Origin: Roseburia sp.
GTDB lineage: Bacteria; Bacteroidota; Bacteroidia; Bacteroidales; Bacteroidaceae
Direction of reading: 5' to 3'
DNA: 32,974 nt
Assembly: GCA_023665185.1 (NCBI GenBank)
Contig: JAMPEL010000008.1
Coordinates: 51,653 to 84,626, forward strand
The position numbers were made by a program, and so were the translations under genes. Positions 15,996 through 24,097 of the stretch are shown piece after piece. Numbering within the stretch: the stretch's first letter is position 1; each line of letters opens with the position of its first letter. The notes under the pieces are model-generated. The model did no database searches, was not told the DNA's origin, and worked only from the letters and a program-made list of their open reading frames with translations.

Positions 15996-17156
15996 ATGGC
16001 AAAGAGAGACTATTATGAAGTGCTTGGAGTGGAGAAAACTGCAAGTGATGATGAGATAAAGAGAGCCTATAAAAAAATGGCTATCAAGTATCATCCGGAC
16101 AGAAATCCGGGCGACAAGGAGGCGGAAGACAAATTCAAGGAGGCGGCTGAGGCTTACGATGTGCTTCGCGATCCGGAAAAACGTCAGCGATATGACCAGT
16201 TCGGACCGGAGGGAGTGAACGGCATGGGCGGTTTCGGTGGTGGACAGAACATGAATATGGACGACATCTTCTCTATGTTCGGCGACATTTTCGGCGGTGG
16301 TTTTGGTGGCGGCTTTGGCGGTGGTTTCGGTCGTCAGGGACAAGGCTATCGCAAGCCTGTGTTCAAAGGCAAAGACCAGCGTTTGCGTGTAGAGCTTGAT
16401 TTGAACGAGGTAGTCAACGGTACGACAAAGAAGTTTAAGCTGAAGAATGACGTGACATGCAGCCATTGTCATGGAAGCGGTTCGGAGGATGGAAAGACAG
16501 ACACTTGTCCTACATGTCACGGAACGGGTTATGTGGTGCGTACCCAGCGGAGCATATTGGGCATGATGCAGAGTCAAAGTCCTTGTCCGGAATGTCATGG
16601 CGAGGGCTTTATCATCAAGAACAAGTGCCATGAGTGTCATGGCGAGGGCATCAAGCCGGGCGAGAGCATAGTGGAGGTGAATTTCCCTGCCGGATTGTCA
16701 GAAGGCATGGTTCTTACTCTTGAAGGAAAAGGCGGAGCCGGACGCCATAATGGAGTGAACGGCGATTTGCAGATTGTCATCAAGGAGAAGCAACACGAGG
16801 AACTGCTCAGAGACGGTAATGATCTTGTGTATAACCTGTTGCTGTCTGTTCCGATGGCCACATTGGGATGCACGGTAGAAGTTCCTACTGTAGACGGCAA
16901 GGCGAAGATAAACATAGAGCCAGGCACACAGCCAGGCACGGTCTTGCGCATGAAAGGCAAGGGTGTGCCCGAGGTGCAGGGATACAACCGAGGGCAGAAG
17001 GGCGACGAGGTGATAAATATCAGTGTCTACATACCTGAGACGCTTGGCAAAGATGAGAAGGAGGCGATGAAGAAAATGGACAGAAGCGAGAATTTTATTC
17101 CGTCAGAAAGTGTGAGAAGCAAGATTTTCTCGAAGTTCAGAGCTTACTTTGAATGA
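15996..17156 (+). CDS. dnaJ: Chaperone protein DnaJ
   Basis: DnaJ delivers unfolded proteins to DnaK and stimulates its ATPase. The 386 residues show the full class I layout: J domain at 1-70 with the HPD motif at residues 33-35 ([10 protein letters not shown]), a Gly/Phe-rich linker (about 75-125, with repeated [10 protein letters not shown]), four zinc-finger motifs of the CxxCxGxG type ([32 protein letters not shown], about 150-220), and the C-terminal substrate-binding domains ending in FSKFRAYFE. The start ATG at 15996 is chosen because it gives the canonical [12 protein letters not shown]; an upstream in-frame TTG would add 14 unconserved residues. A strong terminator follows. Confidence 0.97.
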   Translation: MAKRDYYEVLGVEKTASDDEIKRAYKKMAIKYHPDRNPGDKEAEDKFKEAAEAYDVLRDPEKRQRYDQFGPEGVNGMGGFGGGQNMNMDDIFSMFGDIFGGGFGGGFGGGFGRQGQGYRKPVFKGKDQRLRVELDLNEVVNGTTKKFKLKNDVTCSHCHGSGSEDGKTDTCPTCHGTGYVVRTQRSILGMMQSQSPCPECHGEGFIIKNKCHECHGEGIKPGESIVEVNFPAGLSEGMVLTLEGKGGAGRHNGVNGDLQIVIKEKQHEELLRDGNDLVYNLLLSVPMATLGCTVEVPTVDGKAKINIEPGTQPGTVLRMKGKGVPEVQGYNRGQKGDEVINISVYIPETLGKDEKEAMKKMDRSENFIPSESVRSKIFSKFRAYFE

Positions 17157-17185
17157 TTCCTCTTTGTAGGGTGTGCATATAATTT

Positions 17186-17244
17186 CAGGGCAGTCTGAAA
17201 GGCAGATGTTTGTATAATGTCTTTCAGACTGCCCTGATTGTTTT
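17186..17244 (+). terminator. Terminator after dnaJ
   Basis: CAGGGCAGTCTGAAAG (17186-17201) pairs perfectly with CTTTCAGACTGCCCTG (17221-17236), 16 bp with a 19-nt loop, followed by ATTGTTTTCC. The remaining gap to 17420 contains no gene that I can support; one small palindrome, GTAAAAACGCTTTTTAC, lies at 17356-17372. Confidence 0.8.
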
Positions 17245-17420
17245 CCGGATGTCATACGCGTGATGACATGACATGGCAGTATCGTCTGTTTATTTTTAGA
17301 TTACACAGTCTCGTTCCCGTTTTGTGTGCCGTATATGACTTGGCTGTGTCGTGGTGTAAAAACGCTTTTTACGGAACAGCAAAAAACACTGCGGCTGCAT
17401 TTAAATTCTCAATCTTTTCT

Positions 17421-17451
17421 TTTGCTTTTGAGGATATTAGATGTAAATTTG
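17421..17451 (+). promoter_or_regulatory. Promoter TTTG-N19-TAAATTTG
   Basis: TTTG at 17421-17424 and TAAATTTG at 17444-17451 match the Bacteroidetes consensus with a 19-nt spacer. Transcription would begin near 17458, only about ten bases before the ATG at 17468, giving a very short leader. Confidence 0.7.
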
Positions 17452-17467
17452 CAGAAACTTGTGTAAT

Positions 17468-18802
17468 ATGATAAAAAGAATAATATTCGGATTTATAATA
17501 GCGTCAAATGTTTTTGGAGCAGCCTGTGCGCAGGAGGCGGATTATAACGAGAAAGTCATCAGTGCGTATTCCGACTCTCTTCTGTTGATGAAGAAAAGGA
17601 TTGCCAATAGCGGGGAATACGATAAAAAGGACTTGAACCCTTATTTTTATCGTCTGGTTGGTCCGGCTACTTATTACAGTGGGTCAGTAAGTGAAATCAT
17701 GAAGATAGACTGGCAGCTTCCCTCGCAGCGTGAGGAATTGCATGCTTCTTCCGGCATGTCTTATCGCGACAGGATATGCAAGGAAGTCGATGCCTCACTT
17801 GCTGGGATGTATGTGAACAGTCCGGCAAGTGTGAGCCGTTATGACGGGATGTACATGAATGAGAACATCATAGAGCAAAAGTCAGGCAAGTTGGGCAAAG
17901 ACAGCAAGGATCTTGAGACTGTGCTTGACGATGTGAGAGGAATAGAGGATGTGACGGAGGTGATAGAGGATGTGGACATCAATATAAAGGTGACACGTCC
18001 CAATTTCTGGAAGACCAATGGCAATTTCTCCTTGCAGTTTACTCAGAACTATTTTTCGGAAAACTGGTATAAGGGAGGAAATAACAATGGTACAATGCTC
18101 GCCTCGCTGATACTTCAGGCGAACTACAACGACCAGCGTTATATACAGTGGGACAATAAGCTTGAGATGCGTTTGGGTTTTGTGACCACAACGAGTGACA
18201 GCTGCCATACGTTTCTGACCAATAATGACAAGTTGAATTTGTATTCAAAATTGGGTGTCAAGGCTGCCAAGTCGTGGTTCTATACCGTGTCTTTGGAGGC
18301 AAACACACAGTTCATGCCGGGCTACCGTTCCAATGACAGGCGGGTGTATTCAAAATTCCTTGCGCCTTTGGATGTGTATCTCTCTGTCGGTATGGATTAC
18401 AAGCCTTCTCTGAAGAACGGCAACAGCCTGTCTGTAGCTTTGCTGCCACTGTCTTATAAGTTCAGGTATATCGGTACGGACGATGAGAACATTCATAATG
18501 TCTATCAGATAGGACCAAGCGGTTTCCGTCAGAACTTCGGTTCTAAGGTTGAGGTGAACTCATCGGTCAAGATTCTGAACAATTTCTCCTGGCGGTGCCG
18601 TTTCTACTACTTTACCTCGTATGAGTATGCCGAGTCGGAACTGGAGAACGTATTCTCCTTTGCCTTCAGCAAGTATATCAAGTCGGAGCTATATACCCTG
18701 TGGCGATTTGACGACAGCCGTTCAAAGGATTATTATGACGACAATCTTGGTTTCTTCCAGTTTAAGGAATACCTCACATTGGGATTGACCTATTCGTTTT
18801 GA
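17468..18802 (+). CDS. DUF3078 family outer-membrane beta-barrel protein
   Basis: The 444-residue protein has a signal peptide (MIKRIIFGFIIASNVFGAAC, cleaved near AQE), a helical/linker region to about residue 175, then a barrel with alternating hydrophobic strands. The segment SLQFTQNYFSENWYKGGNNN is the hallmark of DUF3078, a Bacteroidetes-specific family of unknown function, and the chain ends in LTLGLTYSF with the terminal phenylalanine typical of outer-membrane barrels. No TonB box or plug is seen, so it is not a TonB-dependent receptor. It is a single gene with its own promoter and terminator. The ATG at 17468 is chosen because it gives a standard signal peptide. Confidence 0.85.
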   Translation: MIKRIIFGFIIASNVFGAACAQEADYNEKVISAYSDSLLLMKKRIANSGEYDKKDLNPYFYRLVGPATYYSGSVSEIMKIDWQLPSQREELHASSGMSYRDRICKEVDASLAGMYVNSPASVSRYDGMYMNENIIEQKSGKLGKDSKDLETVLDDVRGIEDVTEVIEDVDINIKVTRPNFWKTNGNFSLQFTQNYFSENWYKGGNNNGTMLASLILQANYNDQRYIQWDNKLEMRLGFVTTTSDSCHTFLTNNDKLNLYSKLGVKAAKSWFYTVSLEANTQFMPGYRSNDRRVYSKFLAPLDVYLSVGMDYKPSLKNGNSLSVALLPLSYKFRYIGTDDENIHNVYQIGPSGFRQNFGSKVEVNSSVKILNNFSWRCRFYYFTSYEYAESELENVFSFAFSKYIKSELYTLWRFDDSRSKDYYDDNLGFFQFKEYLTLGLTYSF

Positions 18803-18873
18803 TTTTCTTTGGCGGAGGTTGCGGACAGATTGTTTCAGGATGAAGTCGATGCGGTTTGTGCGATGAATGATAG

Positions 18874-18915
18874 AATGAAGTTTTTGGGGTAGCTCGGAAA
18901 CTTCATTTTTTTTTT
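18874..18915 (+). terminator. Terminator after the DUF3078 gene
   Basis: AATGAAGTTT (18874-18883) pairs with AAACTTCATT (18898-18907), followed by a run of T to 18915. It lies 72 bp after the stop. The rest of the gap to 19058 shows nothing recognisable. Confidence 0.85.
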
Positions 18916-19058
18916 GTTTCAGCGAAGGTTGTCGGGGTTTTTCGGGCTGTGGATGTTTCGATGTGCCGGAATGTTCAGCCAGGTCTTTCTTTTTGTATAT
19001 ATGTGATACTGGTATCTTTTCCTGTACTACGGGTATGAGGCGATAATGGATTAATAGC

Positions 19059-19066
19059 TACTTTTG
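19059..19066 (+). promoter_or_regulatory. Candidate -7 box, TACTTTTG
   Basis: TACTTTTG matches TAnnTTTG and lies 43 nt before the ATG of the flavodoxin-like gene. No TTTG is present at the -33 position. Confidence 0.4.
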
Positions 19067-19109
19067 CCACAGTAAAAAATGGGTGTGTTTATATGTAGAA
19101 AATATTGTT

Positions 19110-19652
19110 ATGAGTAAGAAGAAAGTTTTGATATTGTCTTCAAGTCCGCGCAAGGGCGGAAATTCGGACACATTATGCAATGAGTTTATGCGCGGAGCCT
19201 GTGAGTCGGGGCATGACGTAGAAAAAGTGTGTTTGCGTGATATGAACATCAAGTACTGTACAGGATGTGGAGTCTGTTCCAATCTTCATCAGCCATGTCC
19301 GCAGAAAGATGATGCAGGTGTGGTTGTGCAGAAGATGATTGACGCAGATGTGATAGTGCTTGCCACCCCGGTGTATTTCTATACACTTTCTGCGCAACTC
19401 AAAACGTTGATAGACCGTACTTGTGCCCGCTATACTGAAATTTCAGGAAAGGATTTTTACCTGATAGCCACTATGGCTGAGACGGATATGGGACTGATGG
19501 AGAGAACCTTTGAAAGTATGAGAGGTTTTCTTGACTGTCTTGACGGTGCGACAGAAAAAGGATTGATTGCGGCATCCGGAGTATGGCAGAAAGGCGAGGT
19601 CAACTCTTCAGAGTATATGCAGTCGGCTTATATCATGGGTAAAAAGGTATAG
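19110..19652 (+). CDS. Flavodoxin-fold NAD(P)H-dependent oxidoreductase
   Basis: The 180-residue protein begins with a beta strand and the FMN-phosphate loop SSSPRKGGNSDTLC, and has TPVYFYTLSAQLKTLIDR, the second FMN contact of the NADPH-dependent FMN reductase/flavodoxin-like family. Between them lies a cysteine cluster, YCTGCGVCSNLHQPCPQKDD, as in iron-sulfur flavoproteins and related 'multimeric flavodoxin' reductases; whether it binds a cluster is uncertain. Likely role: FMN-dependent reduction of a small electron acceptor such as a quinone. ATG 19110 is preferred over an upstream GTG at 19083 because it starts right at the first strand. The DXS-like gene follows after 77 bp on the same strand. 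Confidence 0.8.
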   Translation: MSKKKVLILSSSPRKGGNSDTLCNEFMRGACESGHDVEKVCLRDMNIKYCTGCGVCSNLHQPCPQKDDAGVVVQKMIDADVIVLATPVYFYTLSAQLKTLIDRTCARYTEISGKDFYLIATMAETDMGLMERTFESMRGFLDCLDGATEKGLIAASGVWQKGEVNSSEYMQSAYIMGKKV

Positions 19653-19702
19653 TGTCGGCAGCAGTCCGGCAAATTGTCTGCCGGGCAAGTATGTCTAATA
19701 GG

Positions 19703-19710
19703 TAAGTTTG
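19703..19710 (+). promoter_or_regulatory. Candidate -7 box before the DXS-like gene
   Basis: TAAGTTTG matches TAnnTTTG and lies 19 nt before the ATG at 19730; no clear -33 element. A short stem, CCGGCA 19666-19671 with TGCCGG 19679-19684, precedes it without a T run. Confidence 0.35.
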
Positions 19711-19729
19711 TTCTTTTATTATATAAGAT

Positions 19730-21508
19730 ATGTATATAGAAAATGTAAAATCACCGCAAGATGTGAAGCGTCTTTCGTTGGATGAGCTTGACATACTTGC
19801 GTCAGAAGTGCGTAAAGTGTTGTTGAGAAAATTGAGCGAAAAAGGCGGGCATATAGGTCCGAATCTTGGAATGGTGGAGGCGACAATTGCCTTGCATTAC
19901 GTGTTTAACTCGCCAGAGGATAAAATTGTGTATGATGTTTCCCATCAAAGTTATGTACATAAAATGCTGACAGGGCGTGTGGAGGGCTTTTTGAATCCGG
20001 AGTCTTATGCCACGGTTTCAGGATACAGTAATCCAAAAGAGAGCGAGCATGATTTCTTTACAATCGGTCATACCTCAACATCTGTGAGTCTGGCTTGTGG
20101 TTTGGCAAAAGGGCGTGACTTGTTGGGCGGAACAGAGAATGTCATAGCAGTGATAGGCGACGGCTCTCTTAGTGGAGGAGAAGCTTTGGAGGGACTTAGC
20201 AATGCCGGAGAACTGGGTAGCAATATGATTATTGTGGTGAACGACAACGATATGTCCATAGCAGAGAATCATGGCGGTTTGTACAAGAATCTGAAACTGT
20301 TGCGCGATACTAAGGGTAAGGCTGAATGTAACTTGTTCCGTGCAATGGGGCTTGATTATATATATGTGGAAGAGGGCAATTCGGTAAGGGCTTTGACGGA
20401 CGCTTTCAGTAAGGTGAAAGATACTGCCAAGCCGGTGGTTGTACACATATCTACCCAGAAAGGAAAGGGGTTCAAGCCTGCGGAGACAAATAAGGAACAA
20501 TGGCATTATGGAATGCCGTTTGATGAGGCTACCGGTGAACCGAAGTTCATTGGGGCAGGAGAGAACTATAGTGATTTGACTGCTAAATTCCTGCTTGACC
20601 GGATGAAAGCCAATCCGGAACTGGTGGCTATCACTGCCGGAACACCTGGAGTGATGGGATTTACCAAAGAACGTCGTGAGGCAGCAGGCGGACAGTTTGT
20701 TGATGTAGGCATTGCGGAGGAACATGCAGTTGCCCTTGCTTCCGGTATTGCAGCAAGAGGAGGCAAGCCTGTTTGGGGTGTGTATAGCACATTTGTTCAG
20801 CGCACGTATGACCAGCTTTCCCAAGACCTGTGCATCAACCGTAACGCTGTTGTGATACCGGTGTTCTGTGGAACTGTATATGGAATGAATGATGTGACCC
20901 ATCTGGGATTTTTCGATATTCCGTTGATAAGCAACATTCCTAATATGGTGTATTTGGCTCCAACGTGCAAAGAGGAATATTTTGCCATGATGGCATGGGC
21001 TGTATGCCAGAAAGATCATCCGGTTGCAATTCGTGTTCCGGGTGTTCGTGTGGAGAGCCGTAGTAGTGAGATTTTTGATACGGATTACAGCGATTTGAAT
21101 AAGTTCAAGATGTCGTGTGCTGGCAGTGATGTTGCTGTGATAGGTGTCGGAAATTTCTATGGTCTTGGAGAATCTGTCTGCCGAAGGCTTTTTGCCGAGG
21201 AAGGTATCCGTGCCACACTTATAAATCCCCGCTATCTTACAGGACTTGATGTAGAGATGCTGGAGGCTCTAAAAGAAAATCACTCAGTGGTGGTTACTTT
21301 AGAAGATGGAATTCTTGATGGCGGATTTGGAGAGAAAATATCGCGGTATTATGGCGATTCAGATATGAGAGTCCTCAATTTTGGTCTTCGTAAAGAATTT
21401 GCAGACCGTTATGTGGCATCAGAACTGCTGGAATCAAATCATCTGACAGATGTTCAGATAACACAAGATATTATGAAGGTCGTGAAAACTGTTACGCTTT
21501 GTCGTTAA
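19730..21508 (+). CDS. 1-deoxy-D-xylulose-5-phosphate synthase-like thiamine-diphosphate enzyme
   Basis: The 592-residue protein follows the DXS layout: GGHIGPNLGMVEATIALHYV near the start, the ThDP/Mg motif GDGSLSGGEALEGLSNAG then NDND (143-174), GIAEEHA with catalytic E330, YSTFVQRTYDQL, and a C-terminal transketolase domain. Against the known E. coli DXS active site, H41 (H49), H259 (H299), Y352 (Y392), R358 (R398) and H391 (H431) are kept. The positions of R420, D427 and R478 read C380, N387 and G438. R420 and R478 hold the glyceraldehyde-3-phosphate phosphate, so a different acceptor is likely. At 592 residues it is shorter than standard DXS (about 620-640). It is probably a paralogue rather than the isoprenoid enzyme. 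It may form an operon with the flavodoxin-like gene; a terminator follows. Confidence 0.75.
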   Translation: MYIENVKSPQDVKRLSLDELDILASEVRKVLLRKLSEKGGHIGPNLGMVEATIALHYVFNSPEDKIVYDVSHQSYVHKMLTGRVEGFLNPESYATVSGYSNPKESEHDFFTIGHTSTSVSLACGLAKGRDLLGGTENVIAVIGDGSLSGGEALEGLSNAGELGSNMIIVVNDNDMSIAENHGGLYKNLKLLRDTKGKAECNLFRAMGLDYIYVEEGNSVRALTDAFSKVKDTAKPVVVHISTQKGKGFKPAETNKEQWHYGMPFDEATGEPKFIGAGENYSDLTAKFLLDRMKANPELVAITAGTPGVMGFTKERREAAGGQFVDVGIAEEHAVALASGIAARGGKPVWGVYSTFVQRTYDQLSQDLCINRNAVVIPVFCGTVYGMNDVTHLGFFDIPLISNIPNMVYLAPTCKEEYFAMMAWAVCQKDHPVAIRVPGVRVESRSSEIFDTDYSDLNKFKMSCAGSDVAVIGVGNFYGLGESVCRRLFAEEGIRATLINPRYLTGLDVEMLEALKENHSVVVTLEDGILDGGFGEKISRYYGDSDMRVLNFGLRKEFADRYVASELLESNHLTDVQITQDIMKVVKTVTLCR

Positions 21509-21555
21509 GTATGGCTTGTATGACTTTATGATTGTCTGATGTGATTACATATTAT

Positions 21556-21600
21556 AGAGGTTGGTGGTTTGTGTGAGAAGCAGGCATCAACCTCTTTTTT
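21556..21600 (+). terminator. Terminator after the DXS-like gene
   Basis: AGAGGTTGGTG (21556-21566) pairs with CATCAACCTCT (21585-21595), with one G-U, followed by TTTTT. Confidence 0.8.
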
Positions 21601-21693
21601 CTCTTTTGTAACTCGGATAGAGACGGATAATGGCGGAAAATTGGATGTCTTCGCACTTTTTTTGTATGCTTTGACAAAAAAATGCCCATATTG

Positions 21694-21725
21694 TTTGGTG
21701 GATATAAGAAAAACTTATACCTTTG
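21694..21725 (+). promoter_or_regulatory. Promoter of tRNA-His, TTTG-N20-TACCTTTG
   Basis: TTTG at 21694-21697 and TACCTTTG at 21718-21725 match the Bacteroidetes consensus exactly. The start site would be near 21732, about 30 nt before the tRNA. Confidence 0.75.
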
Positions 21726-21762
21726 CACTCGCTTTCGGAAAGGTAATAGAAGAAAGTTACAT

Positions 21763-21837
21763 GGTGGATGTAGTTCAGTTGGTTAGAGCGTCAGATTGTG
21801 GTTCTGAATGTCGTGGGTTCGAGCCCCACCCTCCACC
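21763..21837 (+). tRNA. tRNA-His (anticodon GTG)
   Basis: The cloverleaf folds as acceptor GTGGATG/CCTCCAC, D stem GTTC/GAGC, anticodon stem TCAGA/TCTGA with loop TTGTGGT (anticodon GTG), variable ATGTC, and T stem GTGGG/CCCAC with loop TTCGAGC. G at 21763 serves as the G-1 characteristic of tRNA-His and faces discriminator C at 21837. The CCA end is not encoded (CCT follows). One acceptor pair, T6 against C67, is mismatched. Confidence 0.95.
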
Positions 21838-21842
21838 CCTCT

Positions 21843-21890
21843 AAAAGAAAAGATGAGATTCAAATTTGGAATTTCATCTTTTCTTTTTTT
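21843..21890 (+). terminator. Terminator after tRNA-His
   Basis: GAAAAGATGAGATTC (21847-21861) pairs with GAATTTCATCTTTTC (21869-21883) with one G-U, followed by seven T. It begins about nine bases after the mature tRNA end. Confidence 0.9.
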
Positions 21891-21934
21891 TATATATGGT
21901 CTTGTTTTGAAAAACCATAATAAAACTTAATCAA

Positions 21935-21966
21935 TTTGTTTAGTTTACAGGCTTTTACTAATTTTG
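21935..21966 (+). promoter_or_regulatory. Promoter of the MORN gene, TTTG-N20-TAATTTTG
   Basis: TTTG at 21935-21938 and TAATTTTG at 21959-21966 fit the consensus. The leader to the ATG at 22048 is about 75 nt. Confidence 0.65.
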
Positions 21967-22047
21967 TAGACCATAAAAACATTTGCCGGGCATGAATGGC
22001 TGCTCTGTTTTTGTTTTTCTGTTTACATCATTATTTAAGTAGAAAAT

Positions 22048-23175
22048 ATGAAGTTGAATAAATATATAGTATCAACATGTTTTTTTGTCACATCCGTATT
22101 GTACGGGTATTCTCAGAAAGTGACAATAGGAAATTATCAGTTTCCTAAAGAGAAGGCGACCTATTATGGTGAGCTTGAAGGTGGGAAGCCTCAAGGGAAA
22201 GGAAAGACTACATTTCAGAATGGCGATGTGTATGAAGGCGAATATGTGAAAGGGAAACGTCAGGGCTACGGTGTGTACACTTTTTCTGACGGAGAGAGAT
22301 ATGAAGGTGCGTGGTATCAGGACCACCAGCATGGAAAAGGTATATATTATTTTGCCAATAATAATAAGTATGATGGTTTGTGGTATACGGACTATCAGGA
22401 GGGCAATGGAACTATGTACTATTACAATGGAGACAAATATGTGGGTTCTTGGCATCAGGACAAGCGCGAAGGCGAGGGCACCTATATTTGGGCAAATGGA
22501 ATATATTATCAGGGACAGTGGAAAGGCGACAGAAAATGTGGCAAGGGACTGTTCGACTGGCGGGATGGGAGTACGTATTCCGGCGAGATGGACAATGACA
22601 TGCGTAATGGAATCGGAACGTATACTTATGCCAACGGTGACAAGTATGTGGGAGGTTGGAAAGATGATGTCATGCACGGGAAAGGCATTTATGAATTTAA
22701 GAATGGAGACAAGTATGAAGGCGACTATGTGAATGGTGAGCGTACAGGGCAAGGAATCTTTACGTATTCGGACAAAAGAAAATATGTAGGACAGTTCAAA
22801 AATGGATTAATGGACGGTTTTGGCATATATACTTGGCCCGATGCCTCTAAATACGAAGGCTATTGGCTTGATGACAAGGAACATGGCAGAGGTAAATATA
22901 CTGCTGCTAATGGCGATGTGTATGATGGCGAATGGAAGGATGGAGAAATGCACGGCGAGGGTATCCTACGCATGTCGGATGGGACTAAATTCAAAGGCTC
23001 TTTCCGTAATGGATTGAAACATGGTAAGGGTATAGAGGAAGACAAGGACGGTATTCGTTTTGAGGGAAACTATGTGGAGGATTTGAAAGACGGCGCATTT
23101 GTGGAAAAAGACCGCAATGGCAATGTGATACGCAAAGGATATTACAAGCGCGGGCATATAGAGGTTGCCAACTGA
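22048..23175 (+). CDS. Exported MORN-repeat protein
   Basis: The 375-residue protein has a signal peptide (MKLNKYIVSTCFFVTSVLYG, cleaved near YSQ) followed by 14 consecutive repeats of 23 residues from about residue 38 to 362, each of the form Y-x-G-x-W-x-x-x-x-x-x-G-x-G-x-Y-x-x-x-x-G-x-x (for example KYVGSWHQDKREGEGTYIW). This is the MORN repeat, which forms an elongated beta-hairpin ribbon. No other domain is attached, apart from a short basic end, RKGYYKRGHIEVAN. In the periplasm or at the envelope it could be a scaffold or binding rod; a catalytic role is unlikely. It is transcribed from its own promoter, with the phosphatase gene 33 bp downstream. Confidence 0.9.
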   Translation: MKLNKYIVSTCFFVTSVLYGYSQKVTIGNYQFPKEKATYYGELEGGKPQGKGKTTFQNGDVYEGEYVKGKRQGYGVYTFSDGERYEGAWYQDHQHGKGIYYFANNNKYDGLWYTDYQEGNGTMYYYNGDKYVGSWHQDKREGEGTYIWANGIYYQGQWKGDRKCGKGLFDWRDGSTYSGEMDNDMRNGIGTYTYANGDKYVGGWKDDVMHGKGIYEFKNGDKYEGDYVNGERTGQGIFTYSDKRKYVGQFKNGLMDGFGIYTWPDASKYEGYWLDDKEHGRGKYTAANGDVYDGEWKDGEMHGEGILRMSDGTKFKGSFRNGLKHGKGIEEDKDGIRFEGNYVEDLKDGAFVEKDRNGNVIRKGYYKRGHIEVAN

Positions 23176-23208
23176 TTTTTATTTGATAATTGTTATAATA
23201 GGACGATT

Positions 23209-24012
23209 ATGATAGATTTGAATATGCTTACGGAGCAGGTGAAGCAACTGGCTCTGGAGATTGGGGCATTCTTGCGGAACCAACGGCGGAATTTTCAGGC
23301 GGAAAAAGTTGTGCAGAAACGTTCACACGACTATGTGAGCTATGTGGATAAGGAATCGGAGCGTAGAATTGTGGAACGTTTGCATGAGTTGCTTCCTGAA
23401 GCTGGTTTTGTGGCAGAAGAAGGAAGTGGAATAAAAAAGGCTGAGAAATATTGGTGGGTGGTGGACCCGCTTGATGGAACGACCAATTTTATACATGACA
23501 ATGCGCCTTATTGTGTCAGCATTGCGCTTATGGACGAGACAGAAGTGCTGCTTGGTGTGGTTTATGAGTGTTGTCGCGATGAACTGTTTTGGGCAAATAA
23601 AGAAAGTCACGCTTTCTTGAATGGACATGAAATAAAGGTATCTGATGTCAATACTCTTGACCAGTCGCTTGTTTTACTCGGACTTCCTTACGATGCGGAA
23701 GCCTACAGGGAGTTTGTGACTGATATGGTCAGGCGGTTGTATGGCAATACATGTAGTTTGAGAGGACTTGGATCAGCTGCTGCGGAGTTATGTTATGTAG
23801 CTTGTGGAAGGTATGACGCGTATGTGGAAGGATTTATTTATCCGTGGGATGTGGCAGCTGGTTCCATAATCTTGAGACAGGCAGGAGGGAAGATTACTGA
23901 TAACGATGGTGGTGCGGCATGGACTACAGGAAAGGAAGTGGTTGCTACCAATGGACATGTACATTCGGAGCTTTTGTTGGTTGTGAAAGACTGTGCGGAT
24001 AAATTTTTATGA
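23209..24012 (+). CDS. Inositol monophosphatase family protein
   Basis: The 267-residue protein carries the lithium-sensitive phosphatase signatures: E70 in VAEEGSG, D86-P-L-D89-G-T-T in WVVDPLDGTTNFIH (metal-binding), and D214 in YPWDVAAGSIIL. These residues hold two or three Mg2+ ions that cleave a phosphate monoester such as inositol-1-phosphate, 3'-phosphoadenosine 5'-phosphate or a related sugar phosphate; the sequence alone does not settle the substrate. The length is standard. The gene starts 33 bp after the MORN gene with no terminator between, so the two are likely co-transcribed, and it ends before a terminator at 24023. Confidence 0.9.
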   Translation: MIDLNMLTEQVKQLALEIGAFLRNQRRNFQAEKVVQKRSHDYVSYVDKESERRIVERLHELLPEAGFVAEEGSGIKKAEKYWWVVDPLDGTTNFIHDNAPYCVSIALMDETEVLLGVVYECCRDELFWANKESHAFLNGHEIKVSDVNTLDQSLVLLGLPYDAEAYREFVTDMVRRLYGNTCSLRGLGSAAAELCYVACGRYDAYVEGFIYPWDVAAGSIILRQAGGKITDNDGGAAWTTGKEVVATNGHVHSELLLVVKDCADKFL

Positions 24013-24022
24013 AAAAAGTGCG

Positions 24023-24049
24023 GGAATTGCTTTATGCAATTCCTTTTTT
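24023..24049 (+). terminator. Terminator after the phosphatase gene
   Basis: GGAATTGC (24023-24030) pairs with GCAATTCC (24036-24043) across a 5-nt loop, followed by six T. Confidence 0.9.
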
Positions 24050-24052
24050 CTT

Positions 24053-24060
24053 TATATTTG
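24053..24060 (+). promoter_or_regulatory. Candidate -7 box, TATATTTG
   Basis: TATATTTG lies just after the terminator and 37 nt before the YhcH-family start; no clear -33 TTTG. Confidence 0.5.
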
Positions 24061-24097
24061 CTATATTTTTATAACTAATTCATAAAACGCTAATAGT

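Noticed and set aside
15882-16640. 252-codon minus-strand frame opposite dnaJ
   Set aside because: Lies antisense to the conserved J domain and zinc fingers; Thr/Ala/His-rich translation typical of a shadow frame.
17238-17471. 77-codon frame between dnaJ and the DUF3078 gene
   Set aside because: No family resemblance; it overlaps the terminator tail and the promoter of the next gene.
20075-21019. 314-codon minus-strand frame opposite the DXS-like gene
   Set aside because: Antisense to a clearly conserved enzyme; the translation has no recognisable motif and arises from codon bias on the other strand.
21569-21844. 91-codon frame running through the tRNA-His gene
   Set aside because: Spans a terminator, a tRNA promoter and the tRNA itself; not a protein gene.
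22072-22752. Repetitive plus- and minus-strand frames and periodic DNA in the MORN gene, at first sight a tandem DNA repeat or CRISPR-like array
   Set aside because: The 69-bp periodicity comes from the 23-residue protein repeat; units differ in sequence and there are no constant repeats with unique spacers.
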